64,000 nt of DNA, from positions 124,001 to 188,000 of the forward strand of contig NZ_CADIKC010000006.1 of assembly GCF_902859805.1 (NCBI RefSeq), written 5' to 3'. The translations under genes were made by a program, and so were the position numbers. Of the stretch, positions 1-7,936 are shown piece after piece (position 1 is the stretch's first letter; the number at the start of each line of letters is the position of its first letter). The notes below the pieces were generated by a model. The model was not told the origin of the DNA and made no database searches. It worked only from the letters and a program-made list of their open reading frames with translations. The DNA comes from Paraburkholderia sediminicola (GTDB taxonomy: Bacteria; Pseudomonadota; Gammaproteobacteria; Burkholderiales; Burkholderiaceae).

Positions 1-2745
1 CGCCTGGTGATGCGAGCGGCCCACGCGGCCACGCAGCTGATGCAATTGCGCGAGACCGAACTTGTCGGCGCGGTGAATCAGGATCGTGTTGGCGCTCGGT
101 ACGTCGATACCCGTTTCGATAATTGTCGTGCACAGCAGAACGTTCGCGCGTTGGGCAACGAAGTCACGCATCACGCGCTCGAGTTCGCGCTCATGCATCT
201 GTCCATGCGCGACGGCGATGCGTGCTTCCGGCACGAGCGCTTCAAGCATCTGCCGGCGATTCTCGATCGTTTCGACTTCGTTGTGCAGGAAGTAGACCTG
301 GCCGCCACGTTTCAACTCGCGCAACATCGCTTCGCGAATCACGCTGTCTTCTTCGCGACGCACGAAGGTTTTGATCGCGAGGCGCTTTTGCGGCGCGGTG
401 GCAATCACGGAGAAATCGCGCAGCCCTTCGAGCGCCATGCCGAGCGTACGCGGGATCGGCGTCGCCGTGAGCGTGAGCACGTCGACTTCGGCGCGCAACG
501 CTTTCAACGCCTCTTTCTGACGCACGCCGAAACGGTGTTCCTCGTCGATGATTACGAGCCCCAGCCGCTTGAACTGCACATCCGACGACAGCAGTTTGTG
601 CGTGCCGATCACGATATCGACCGTGCCTTCGTTGATCTGCTGGATCGCGGCGTTGACTTCCTTCGTCGACTTGAAGCGCGACAGTTCGGCGATGCGCACC
701 GGCCAGTCGGAGAATCGATCGCTAAAGGTTTGCGTGTGCTGTTCGGCGAGCAGCGTGGTGGGCGAGAGCAGCGCAACCTGTTTGCCGCCCATCACCGCGA
801 TGAATGCCGCGCGCAAGGCCACCTCGGTCTTGCCGAAACCGACGTCGCCGCACACGAGGCGATCCATGGGTTTGCCGCTCGTCATGTCGCCGATCACGGC
901 AGCAATGGCCGCGGCCTGGTCCGGCGTTTCTTCGAAGCCGAAGCTCTCGGCGAACTTCACATAGTCTCTTGGTTCGAGCGCGAATGCGTGGCCTTCGCGC
1001 AGGGCGCGGCGGGCATACAGGTTCAGCAATTCAGCCGCGGTGTCGCGGATCTGCTGCGCGGCTTTGCGTTTGGCCTTTTCCCACTGGCCCGAGCCGAGCG
1101 AATGCAGCGGCGCGCTTTCCGGATCGGCACCGCTGTAGCGCGAAATCACATGCAGTTGCGCGACCGGCACATAGAGCTTGCTGTCGCTCGCGTATTCGAG
1201 GTGCAGGAACTCGGTTTCGCCTTCGCCGAGATCCATCGTGACGAGGCCCATATAGCGGCCGATACCGTGCTGCGAATGCACGACCGGATCGCCGATCTTC
1301 AGCTCGGACAGGTCCCGCACCATCGAATCGACGTTGCTGGCCTGTTCCTGGCGGCGCCGTCCCGCGCGGCGTGCGAGCGGGCCGTAAAGCTCGGTCTCGG
1401 TGATGATCGCGATACCGTCGATAGGCACCGCGAAGCCGTTCGCCAAAGGCGCGACGCCTAGCGAAAAACGTTCGTCGCTCGTGAGCCAGTCCTGGAAGCT
1501 GTCGCTCGATACAGGCCGGAGGTGATTGTCGGCCAGCAGTTGCAACAGCGTTTCACGACGGCCCGCCGATTCCGTGGCGAACAGCACACGGTTCGGCGTG
1601 GTCTCGAGATAGGTGCGCAAGGCCGAGACCGGATCCTCCGCGTGACGGTCGATTGCCAGATCCGGCAGCGGGGTCGACCAGCCGCCGCCCGCGTTGGCGG
1701 GTAAGGCGAGCCGCGCGAACGGCTTGGCGAATGCGAAGAAATCCTCGTCCGAGAGGAACAGGCGCTGCGGCTCCAGAATCGGTCGGTCGCGATCGTGCGA
1801 GAGGAAGTTGTAGCGCTGTTTGGTGTCGTTGGTGAAGCGCCGGATCGCCGCGTCCAGATCGCCGACGAACGCCAGTTGCGCGCCTTCGGGCAGGTAGTGG
1901 AACAGCGTCGCCGTTTCTTCGAAGAAGAGCGGCAAATAGTATTCGATGCCGGCCGACGGCACGCCGTTGCCGATGTCCTTGTAAATCGACGCGCGGCTCG
2001 GATCGCCCTCGAAGGTCTCGCGCCAGCGGCTGCGGAAAGCCGTGCGCGCCGCTTCGTCGAAGGGGAATTCGCGGCCGGGCAGGAGACGCACGTCCTTCAC
2101 CGGGTAGAGGCTGCGCTGCGTGTCCGGGTCAAATGCACGGATCGAATCGACCTGGTCGTCGAACAGGTCGATCCGGTACGGCAGCAGCGAGCCCATCGGG
2201 AAGAGGTCGAGCAGCGAGCCGCGCACGCAGTATTCGCCGGGACGCACCACCTGACTCACGTGCTCGTAGCCCGCGAGCGTCAATTGCGCTTTGAGTTTGG
2301 CCTCGTCGAGGCGCTCGCCTTGCGAGAAGGAGAACGTGTAGCCCGCCATGAATGAGGCGGGCGGCATCCGGTACAAAGCGGTGGTGGCCGGCACCAGCAG
2401 GATGTCGCAGCGGCCTTCGCCCAGATCGTGCAGCGTGGCGAGGCGTTCCGAGACCAGGTCCTGGTGGGGCGAAAAGGTATCGTAAGGCAGCGTTTCCCAG
2501 TCCGGCAGCAACCGCACGCGTGCCTCGGGCGCGAAAAAGCCGATTTCCTGCGCCAGCCGCTGCGCGTCGACAGCGCTTTCGCAGACGACCGCCAGCAGCG
2601 GCACCTTCTCGCGGTAGGCGAGATGGTAACGGGCGATCAGCAGCGCGTCGGACGAGCCGTGCGTGCCGTCGAAGGCGAAACGCTGGCCGGCCTTGACGAG
2701 CGCGACGGGCGGGGAGTACTGCGATGATGCGGCGATGTCTGGCAT
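1..2745 (-). CDS. mfd: Transcription-repair coupling factor Mfd (3' end outside window)
   Basis: ATP-dependent DNA translocase that removes RNA polymerase stalled at lesions and recruits UvrA for nucleotide excision repair. The frame is open from an ATG at 2745 to the window edge without a stop, giving 915 residues of a protein usually about 1150 long. The N-terminal UvrB-like module comes first (PDWETLPYD near residue 80). The RNA-polymerase-interaction region follows (DPVVHSQHGIGRY), then superfamily-2 helicase motifs: GDVGFGKTEVALRAA (Walker A), a DEEH box and TATPIPRT. The visible part ends in motif VI (LRGRVGRSHHQA). The missing part is the end of the second RecA lobe and the C-terminal autoinhibitory domain. 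It is divergent from ispD with about 120 bases between them. Confidence 0.97.
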   Translation of the reverse strand, partial: MPDIAASSQYSPPVALVKAGQRFAFDGTHGSSDALLIARYHLAYREKVPLLAVVCESAVDAQRLAQEIGFFAPEARVRLLPDWETLPYDTFSPHQDLVSERLATLHDLGEGRCDILLVPATTALYRMPPASFMAGYTFSFSQGERLDEAKLKAQLTLAGYEHVSQVVRPGEYCVRGSLLDLFPMGSLLPYRIDLFDDQVDSIRAFDPDTQRSLYPVKDVRLLPGREFPFDEAARTAFRSRWRETFEGDPSRASIYKDIGNGVPSAGIEYYLPLFFEETATLFHYLPEGAQLAFVGDLDAAIRRFTNDTKQRYNFLSHDRDRPILEPQRLFLSDEDFFAFAKPFARLALPANAGGGWSTPLPDLAIDRHAEDPVSALRTYLETTPNRVLFATESAGRRETLLQLLADNHLRPVSSDSFQDWLTSDERFSLGVAPLANGFAVPIDGIAIITETELYGPLARRAGRRRQEQASNVDSMVRDLSELKIGDPVVHSQHGIGRYMGLVTMDLGEGETEFLHLEYASDSKLYVPVAQLHVISRYSGADPESAPLHSLGSGQWEKAKRKAAQQIRDTAAELLNLYARRALREGHAFALEPRDYVKFAESFGFEETPDQAAAIAAVIGDMTSGKPMDRLVCGDVGFGKTEVALRAAFIAVMGGKQVALLSPTTLLAEQHTQTFSDRFSDWPVRIAELSRFKSTKEVNAAIQQINEGTVDIVIGTHKLLSSDVQFKRLGLVIIDEEHRFGVRQKEALKALRAEVDVLTLTATPIPRTLGMALEGLRDFSVIATAPQKRLAIKTFVRREEDSVIREAMLRELKRGGQVYFLHNEVETIENRRQMLEALVPEARIAVAHGQMHERELERVMRDFVAQRANVLLCTTIIETGIDVPSANTILIHRADKFGLAQLHQLRGRVGRSHHQA

Positions 2746-2866
2746 AGAAGAGAAAAAGCGGCCTCGGGCTCACACGTGATCGGCAAGTTTACGCGTGTCG
2801 GGGCGTAGATGCGAAGGACCTATTATAAAATCCGTCCTTTACTTTGACCTCGCGGCATCCGCACTC

Positions 2867-3580
2867 GTGACTTCCCGTCTATTTGCCCTGATTCCGTGCG
2901 CTGGCACCGGCAGCCGTTCCGGCGCCGCGATGCCCAAACAATATCGCACTGTTGCCGGTCGCGACATGTTGCATTACTCGCTGGCGGCTTTCGACGCCTG
3001 CAGCGAGTTTGCGCAAACCCTTGTCGTGATTGCCCCCGACGACCAGCACTTCGACGCCCGCCGCTTCAGCGGCTTGCGTTTCGCCGTGCGCCGCGCCGGT
3101 GGGGCGTCGCGCCAGGCGTCGGTGCTGAACGGGCTGCACGCGCTGGCCGAGTTTGGCGCGCACGACGACGACTGGGTGCTGGTGCACGACGCCGCGCGGC
3201 CGGGCATTACGCCTGGCTTGATCCGCACGCTGATCGGCGCGCTGAAGGACGATCCGGTGGGCGGCATCATGGCCTTGCCGGTGGCGGACACCTTGAAGCG
3301 GATCGACCCGGCCTCGTCAGACGGGCGGATTGCCCGCACCGAGGCGCGGGATGGCCTGTGGCAAGCGCAGACGCCGCAGATGTTCCGCATCGGCATGTTG
3401 CGCGAGGCGATCTTACGCGCGCAGGCGGACGGCCACGATTTGACCGACGAAGCGAGCGCGATCGAGTGGCTGGGGCATGCGCCCCGCCTGGTGCAGGGGA
3501 GTTTGCGAAACTTCAAGGTCACTTATCCGGAAGACTTCGATCTGGCCGAGGCGATTCTGTGCCGGCCTGCAGCTTCCTAA
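2867..3580 (+). CDS. ispD: 2-C-methyl-D-erythritol 4-phosphate cytidylyltransferase IspD
   Basis: Third step of the MEP isoprenoid pathway: joins CTP and methylerythritol 4-phosphate to give CDP-ME. The nucleotide-binding loop is at residues 10-25 (P-C-A-G-T-G-S-R-S-G, then MPKQY with the conserved Lys), and DDWVLVHDAARP is the metal/CTP segment. From the GTG at 2867 the protein is 237 residues, the usual family length. An upstream ATG in frame at 2795 would add 24 residues that are not IspD-like and lie over the likely -10 region, so the GTG is preferred. ispF follows 45 bases downstream, as is common. Confidence 0.95.
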   Translation: MTSRLFALIPCAGTGSRSGAAMPKQYRTVAGRDMLHYSLAAFDACSEFAQTLVVIAPDDQHFDARRFSGLRFAVRRAGGASRQASVLNGLHALAEFGAHDDDWVLVHDAARPGITPGLIRTLIGALKDDPVGGIMALPVADTLKRIDPASSDGRIARTEARDGLWQAQTPQMFRIGMLREAILRAQADGHDLTDEASAIEWLGHAPRLVQGSLRNFKVTYPEDFDLAEAILCRPAAS

Positions 3581-3625
3581 TGGATAAATCAGATTTCAAT
3601 CAATGGGCTTGAGGACTTGACGCAT

Positions 3626-4105
3626 ATGGATTTCAGAATTGGGCAGGGTTATGACGTGCATGCGCTGGTGCCGGGACGTCCGTTGATTATCGGCGGCGTG
3701 ACGATTCCTTATGAGCGCGGGCTGCTCGGGCATTCGGACGCGGATGTGCTGTTGCATGCCATTACCGATGCTATTTTCGGCGCCGCCGCAATGGGCGATA
3801 TTGGGCGGCATTTCTCCGATACGGATGCGAAGTTTGCTGGCGCGGATAGCCGGGTTTTATTGCGAGAGTGTTTTGCCCGCGTTAAAGCTGCCGGGTTTTC
3901 CATTGCCAATGTGGACAGCAGCGTGGTTGCTCAGGCGCCCAAGCTGGCGCCGCATATCGAAGGCATGCGGGCGAATATCGCTGCGGACCTTAACCTGCCG
4001 GTTGAGCGGGTTAATGTTAAGGCCAAGACGAATGAGAAGTTGGGCTACCTCGGGCGAGGCGAGGGCATTGAAGCGCAGGCAGCGGTTTTATTGATCAAGA
4101 ATTGA
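3626..4105 (+). CDS. ispF: 2-C-methyl-D-erythritol 2,4-cyclodiphosphate synthase IspF
   Basis: Cyclises CDP-ME 2-phosphate to ME-2,4-cyclodiphosphate with release of CMP, in the cytosol. The protein is 159 residues, exactly the usual size. The metal ligands are visible: Asp10 and His12 in GYDVH, and His44 in HSDADVLLHA. The C-terminal KAKTNEKLGYLGRGEGIEA matches the CMP-binding end of the family. The ATG at 3626 has GAGG at 3611-3614 upstream; an in-frame TTG at 3617 is less likely. Its third codon positions carry clearly more A/T than those of ispD. It is probably co-transcribed with ispD. Confidence 0.96.
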   Translation: MDFRIGQGYDVHALVPGRPLIIGGVTIPYERGLLGHSDADVLLHAITDAIFGAAAMGDIGRHFSDTDAKFAGADSRVLLRECFARVKAAGFSIANVDSSVVAQAPKLAPHIEGMRANIAADLNLPVERVNVKAKTNEKLGYLGRGEGIEAQAAVLLIKN

Positions 4106-4153
4106 TGTTGGGTTTTGGTTTTGGTGTTTGCGGTGCATTCACCAAAACCATGA

Positions 4154-4189
4154 GCGCGCAGCGAAAAAAAACTTAATCCCGCTGCGCGC
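4154..4189. other. 10-bp inverted repeat with an A-rich loop
   Basis: A perfect 10-bp inverted repeat (GCGCGCAGCG at 4154-4163 with its complement at 4180-4189) surrounds a 16-base loop containing eight A's. It lies between the convergent ispF and peroxiredoxin genes. There is no T run after the stem on either strand, so it is not a textbook intrinsic terminator, although its position fits transcription stop. Confidence 0.45.
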
Positions 4190-4226
4190 GGAAAATCCCT
4201 GTTCACCTTCAGCCGCAATACGCGGC

Positions 4227-4775
4227 TTACATCGTTGCGCCGCCGATCGGGCGATTGCACGGGCACTCTTCGTCCGTTTGCAGAGCGTCGAGAATACGCA
4301 GCACTTCTGTCGGATTGCGGCCCACGTTCAGGTTGTTCACCGAAACGTGTTGAATCGTATTGTCCGGATCGACGATGAATGTAGCGCGCAGCGCCACGCC
4401 GGCTTCCTGGTCGCGCACACCGAGCTGGTCGATCAACTCGCCCTTCACGTCACCAAACGAATAGTGATTTAGCCGGTTCAGCTCCTTTTGCTCGCGGCGC
4501 CAGGCCAGCTTGACGAATTCGTTGTCCACACTGCCGCCGAGCAATACCGCGTCGCGCTCTTCGAAATCCTTGACCAGCTTGTCGAACTCGACGATTTCGG
4601 TCGGGCACACGAACGTGAAGTCTTTCGGATAGAAGTAGATGATTTTCCACTTGCCCGAAAACGACTGCTCCGTGATCTCTTCGAACGCGGACACACCGTT
4701 TTCTTCATGGTTGTTGAAGCCCGGCTTGGCCGCAGTGACGGTGAACGCTTCGAGTTTATCGCCAACGGTTTTCAT
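4227..4775 (-). CDS. AhpC-type 2-Cys peroxiredoxin
   Basis: Thiol peroxidase that reduces hydrogen peroxide and organic hydroperoxides in the cytosol. The protein is 182 residues. The peroxidatic Cys57 is in FTFVCPTEI. The C-terminus carries ECPCNRP, so Cys171 and Cys173 form a CPC pair, the arrangement I know from actinobacterial AhpC rather than the enteric Prx1 tail. That variant is normally recycled through AhpD or a thioredoxin-like partner, but no ahpD or ahpF lies nearby. The start is well supported by AAGGAG seven bases upstream. It sits alone between ispF and the sensor kinase. Confidence 0.93.
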   Translation of the reverse strand: MKTVGDKLEAFTVTAAKPGFNNHEENGVSAFEEITEQSFSGKWKIIYFYPKDFTFVCPTEIVEFDKLVKDFEERDAVLLGGSVDNEFVKLAWRREQKELNRLNHYSFGDVKGELIDQLGVRDQEAGVALRATFIVDPDNTIQHVSVNNLNVGRNPTEVLRILDALQTDEECPCNRPIGGATM

Positions 4776-4953
4776 GCAAGAGCTCCTTCGTGAGATGGGA
4801 AAGCAGCATGTTCGACGCTATCAGCTTGTCGTAACAGGCACGTTGCACGTTGTCGAGTATGGCCCTATGGGGTTATCCGCTCAATAGTCGTTGGCTAGCG
4901 CCTTGGAGCGATATGACTCAACGCGGTCGACGTAAAGCCCCGGGGCTGGTCAA

Positions 4954-6303
4954 TCAGACGCCTTTTGCGAGCGGAAACTCGATAGTGACCTCGAGGCCCG
5001 GGCCTGGCGTGCGGTTGCGCAGACGCAGCGCGCCGCGATAACGGCCTACCAGCCGCTGCACGATGGCCATGCCGAGGCCCGTGCCGTTCGCCTGGGTGCG
5101 CGCGGAATTCACGCGATAGAACGGTCGCGTGACAAGCGCCAACTGGTCTTCAGGAATGCCTGGCCCTTCGTCGACCACGGACAATTCGACCCGCGAGTGC
5201 GATACCCGTGTTTCCAGAATCACGTGCGGTATGCCGTCGCCGTCGCTCAAACCGTACTTGCGCGCGTTCTCCAGCAGATTGCCCACCACGCGCCGCATGT
5301 CGGTCTCATCCGCCTCGATCACCGCCGAGGGCGCGAGGCGCGTAATCAGCCGCATGCTGTCCTCGCTTTGCATCCGCGCGGCAAGCTCGCCTGCGATCAC
5401 CGACAGATCGACGGGCTCCGGCACCCGCTGCACCGGACGCGCGTAATCTAGGAATCGGCCGATGATCATGTCCATCTGCTCGATGTCGTCGACCATCGCG
5501 TCTTTCGTGGCCTGGTCGGAGGGGCTCATTTCGGTTTCGAGCCGCAGCCGCGCGAGCGGGGTGCGCAGATCGTGCGAGATACCCGCGAGCATCAGCGCGC
5601 GGTCGGCCTCGAGCTGTTCGAGGTCCTGCACCATCTGGTTGAAACTTCGATTGGTCTCGGCGGCCACGCCCATGCCGCGCTCGGGCAACGGTTCTGGCGA
5701 CTGGCCTGAGCCGACCTTGCGCGCGGCCATGGCGAGACGGGCGAACGGACGGTTCACGAGACTCGTGATGAACGCCGCGCCGAAGAGTGACAGCGCCAGC
5801 GCGAACACGCCCCAGCCGGCCCATTGCAGGCCCGTCGCGTTGTCCAGTTGATCGCGGTCGAGCGCCACCCAGTAGTCGTCGTCGTCGATCTTGAAGCTGA
5901 TCCAGACGCCGGGGATGTCGTTCACGCTCTGTGCAATGACCGTGTCGTCGCCGAGGCGGCCGCGAATGTCGTGTTCGATCAGCCGGTTCAGGGATTCGTC
6001 CGGCTGGAGTTTGTACTTGTCGGTGGTTTCGCGCGGGTACACGCGCACCCCTTCATTGCTCTCCAGGTCCTGCAGCAGGGCGCGCCGCAGGTCAGGATCG
6101 GAATAGAGGAGCGCGGTGCGCGTGAGCTTGACGATGGCGACTAGCTGCAACGCCACGCGCTGCGCGCGCGGCTCGCGTTCGATCACCCGAAAGCTCTGGA
6201 ACCACGCGGCGAGACTGACTGCGATCAACAGCGCGATCAACAGAAAGGTCCGCCAGAAAAGGCCACCGAACGCGAGCGTCAGGAGGCGCCGGTCGATCCG
6301 CAT
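4954..6303 (-). CDS. EnvZ/RisS-type sensor histidine kinase
   Basis: Inner-membrane sensor kinase of 449 residues, paired with the OmpR-type regulator upstream. Order of parts: short cytoplasmic N-terminus, TM1 about 16-36, periplasmic sensor loop about 37-160, TM2 about 161-182, HAMP, then the dimerisation/phosphoacceptor box AGISHDLRTPLARLRLE with His244. The HATPase part follows: N box (NLLENARKYG), G1 (DEGPGIP) and G2 (GTGLGMAIV). The family senses osmolarity, acid or similar envelope cues; the Bordetella counterpart is RisS. The actual signal here is not readable. It lies 142 bases downstream of the regulator gene, separated by two palindromic repeats, so the pair may not be tightly coupled in expression. 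Confidence 0.93.
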   Translation of the reverse strand: MRIDRRLLTLAFGGLFWRTFLLIALLIAVSLAAWFQSFRVIEREPRAQRVALQLVAIVKLTRTALLYSDPDLRRALLQDLESNEGVRVYPRETTDKYKLQPDESLNRLIEHDIRGRLGDDTVIAQSVNDIPGVWISFKIDDDDYWVALDRDQLDNATGLQWAGWGVFALALSLFGAAFITSLVNRPFARLAMAARKVGSGQSPEPLPERGMGVAAETNRSFNQMVQDLEQLEADRALMLAGISHDLRTPLARLRLETEMSPSDQATKDAMVDDIEQMDMIIGRFLDYARPVQRVPEPVDLSVIAGELAARMQSEDSMRLITRLAPSAVIEADETDMRRVVGNLLENARKYGLSDGDGIPHVILETRVSHSRVELSVVDEGPGIPEDQLALVTRPFYRVNSARTQANGTGLGMAIVQRLVGRYRGALRLRNRTPGPGLEVTIEFPLAKGV

Positions 6304-6335
6304 GGGCCCTTCTTATCTGGAACTATCTTGTATGG

Positions 6336-6371
6336 GACCGGAGTAGTCGCGCTAAAGCGCGAACTCGGGTC
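6336..6371. repeat. Dispersed palindromic repeat, copy 1
   Basis: Imperfect palindrome. The outer arms are GACCGGAGT and ACTCGGGTC (one mismatch), and the inner arms are TCGCGCT and AGCGCGA around an AA loop. It shares outline and sequence with copy 2 at 6387-6422 and copy 3 at 49515-49548, including TCGA directly after the right outer arm. It lies in the gap between the OmpR-type and EnvZ-type genes. Confidence 0.8.
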
Positions 6372-6386
6372 GATTGCTTTGCTGGT

Positions 6387-6422
6387 GACCAGAGATAAGG
6401 CGCTGAAGCGCCAACTCTGGTC
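6387..6422. repeat. Dispersed palindromic repeat, copy 2
   Basis: Same architecture as copy 1, 15 bases further on. The outer arms are GACCAGAG and CTCTGGTC; the inner arms are GGCGCT and AGCGCC around a GA loop. Compared with copies 1 and 3, the changed bases are compensated on both arms (GACCGGAG/CTCCGGTC becomes GACCAGAG/CTCTGGTC), which suggests the folded form matters. Confidence 0.8.
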
Positions 6423-6445
6423 GACACTGGGGTGCGAGAGCAAAC

Positions 6446-7180
6446 TCAGGCTGCACCGTCAGGAATGAACACGTAGCCGAGGCCCCAGACGGTCTGGATG
6501 AAACGGGGGCTGCCCGGATCCGGTTCGATCAGCTTGCGCAGACGCGAAATCTGCACGTCGAGACTGCGGTCGAACACTTCGTATTCACGGCCGCGCGCCA
6601 GTTCCATCAGCTTTTCACGCGACAGCGGCTGACGCGGGTGACGCGCAAATACCTTCAGCACCGAGAACTCACCCGTGGTCAGCGGGATTTCCTGGCCGGC
6701 CTTGGTGAGCGTGCGGGTGGCGAGATTCAGGGCGAACTCGCCGAACTCGAACACCTCGGTGGTTTCGGACGGCGCCCCAGGCAACTCCGACGGCGATTGC
6801 CGGCGCAGCACCGCGTGAATCCGCGCGACCAGTTCGCGCGGGTTGAACGGCTTGGGCAGGTAGTCGTCGGCGCCCATTTCGAGGCCGACGATACGGTCGA
6901 CGTCTTCACCCTTGGCCGTCAGCATGATGATCGGCGTGCGGTCGTTGCTGCCGCGCAGGCGGCGGCAGATCGACAGACCGTCTTCGCCTGGCAGCATCAG
7001 ATCGAGCACCAGCAAGTCGAAGCGCTCACGCACCCAGAGCTTGTTCATGGACGGCGCGTTCTCGGCAACGTAGACATTGAAGCCCTGTTCACCGAGGTAG
7101 CGGCGCAGCAGATCGCGCAGGCGCGGATCGTCGTCGACGACGAGGATTTTCGAAGGGTTTTTGGTTTCCATGGTCGGCAT
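6446..7180 (-). CDS. ompR: OmpR/RisA-type response regulator
   Basis: DNA-binding response regulator of 244 residues. The receiver domain (about 10-125) has the acidic pocket VVDDD, the phosphoacceptor Asp60 in LLVLDLMLP, Thr in MLTAKG and Lys in LPKPF. The C-terminal winged helix (about 145-240) ends in PRFIQTVWGLGYVFIPDGA, close to enteric OmpR. It would act with the kinase gene downstream. The start could equally be the ATG at 7171, three codons in, because neither has a clear ribosome-binding site. Among beta-proteobacteria the OmpR-like protein is often called RisA, so the symbol shows the family and not a proven porin role. Confidence 0.93.
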   Translation of the reverse strand: MPTMETKNPSKILVVDDDPRLRDLLRRYLGEQGFNVYVAENAPSMNKLWVRERFDLLVLDLMLPGEDGLSICRRLRGSNDRTPIIMLTAKGEDVDRIVGLEMGADDYLPKPFNPRELVARIHAVLRRQSPSELPGAPSETTEVFEFGEFALNLATRTLTKAGQEIPLTTGEFSVLKVFARHPRQPLSREKLMELARGREYEVFDRSLDVQISRLRKLIEPDPGSPRFIQTVWGLGYVFIPDGAA

Positions 7181-7409
7181 CTTAGCGCGATTAGAAAGTA
7201 GCGCGCGGTTGCATCATTTATCGGGTTACAGTCAGTTACAAAATTTACCCGCACTGTGGCACGACGTAAAGCAGGGGCAGGTAGACTCCTTTACTGAATG
7301 CGGCTGTTCGGTGGATACTTCACTCGACTAAAACTCTCGCACCCGGCTCGCTACCGGGGTTTGTATACGCATTTGAGGTAGCCGGTTGCCGCGCCACGAA
7401 GGGAACAAC

Positions 7410-7742
7410 ATGAAGGGAGGGGTTTGGCCGAATGTGCGCCTGAGCGTAATTGCACTGGCGATTGCCGGTACGCTTGCAGGCACACTAGGACCAACGCTCG
7501 CCCACGCCCAGCCTTCGGCCGACAGAGCTGCGAGCGAACGCGCGCCCAGGCCGCCAAATTCCAAAGCGAGCCGCCACAACCCCAGCGTCACTAACGACCG
7601 CCCTGCGTCAGACGTGATGTTGCGCACTGCAGTTCCCCCCGATCTCGATCAACGTCGTCGTGATGGTCATATGACGCCCGACGAACGGCGTCTGTTACGG
7701 CAGCACATCGAAGATGCTGTCCGCGAGCTCTATAAACGGTAG
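7410..7742 (+). CDS. Small exported protein of unknown function
   Basis: A 110-residue protein with a clear signal peptide (MKGGVWPNVRLSVIALAIAG, cleavage probably after AHA at about residue 33). A low-complexity, charged, Pro/Ala-rich middle follows. The C-terminus is a compact predicted helix, MTPDERRLLRQHIEDAVREL. I recognise this PDERxxLRxxI ending from short exported Burkholderiales proteins but know no function for it. The ATG at 7410 is chosen because AAGGGA lies just upstream; the ATG at 7386 has none and would spoil the signal peptide. It precedes the DUF1800 gene by about 195 bases on the same strand. Confidence 0.75.
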   Translation: MKGGVWPNVRLSVIALAIAGTLAGTLGPTLAHAQPSADRAASERAPRPPNSKASRHNPSVTNDRPASDVMLRTAVPPDLDQRRRDGHMTPDERRLLRQHIEDAVRELYKR

Positions 7743-7936
7743 CTATTTTCGTGCCTGCTCCAGGGCACGCGGGTCGCCGGCCGCTCGCCGATTCTCCGCG
7801 CGTGAAAGATTTCGTTGCACTTCCCCCGTCAACTTTCCCGTTCCATCTGCCGTTGAGTTGCCAGAGCACAGCGCGTGTGTAGCGCGTTTTTCCATGCGCG
7901 AATGCCTTTCCGTGATGCCCCGCAACCGGATGACCG

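Noticed and set aside
4154..4189. Inverted repeat as an intrinsic terminator
   Set aside because: The A/T run is in the loop, not after the stem, so I keep it only as an unexplained inverted repeat.
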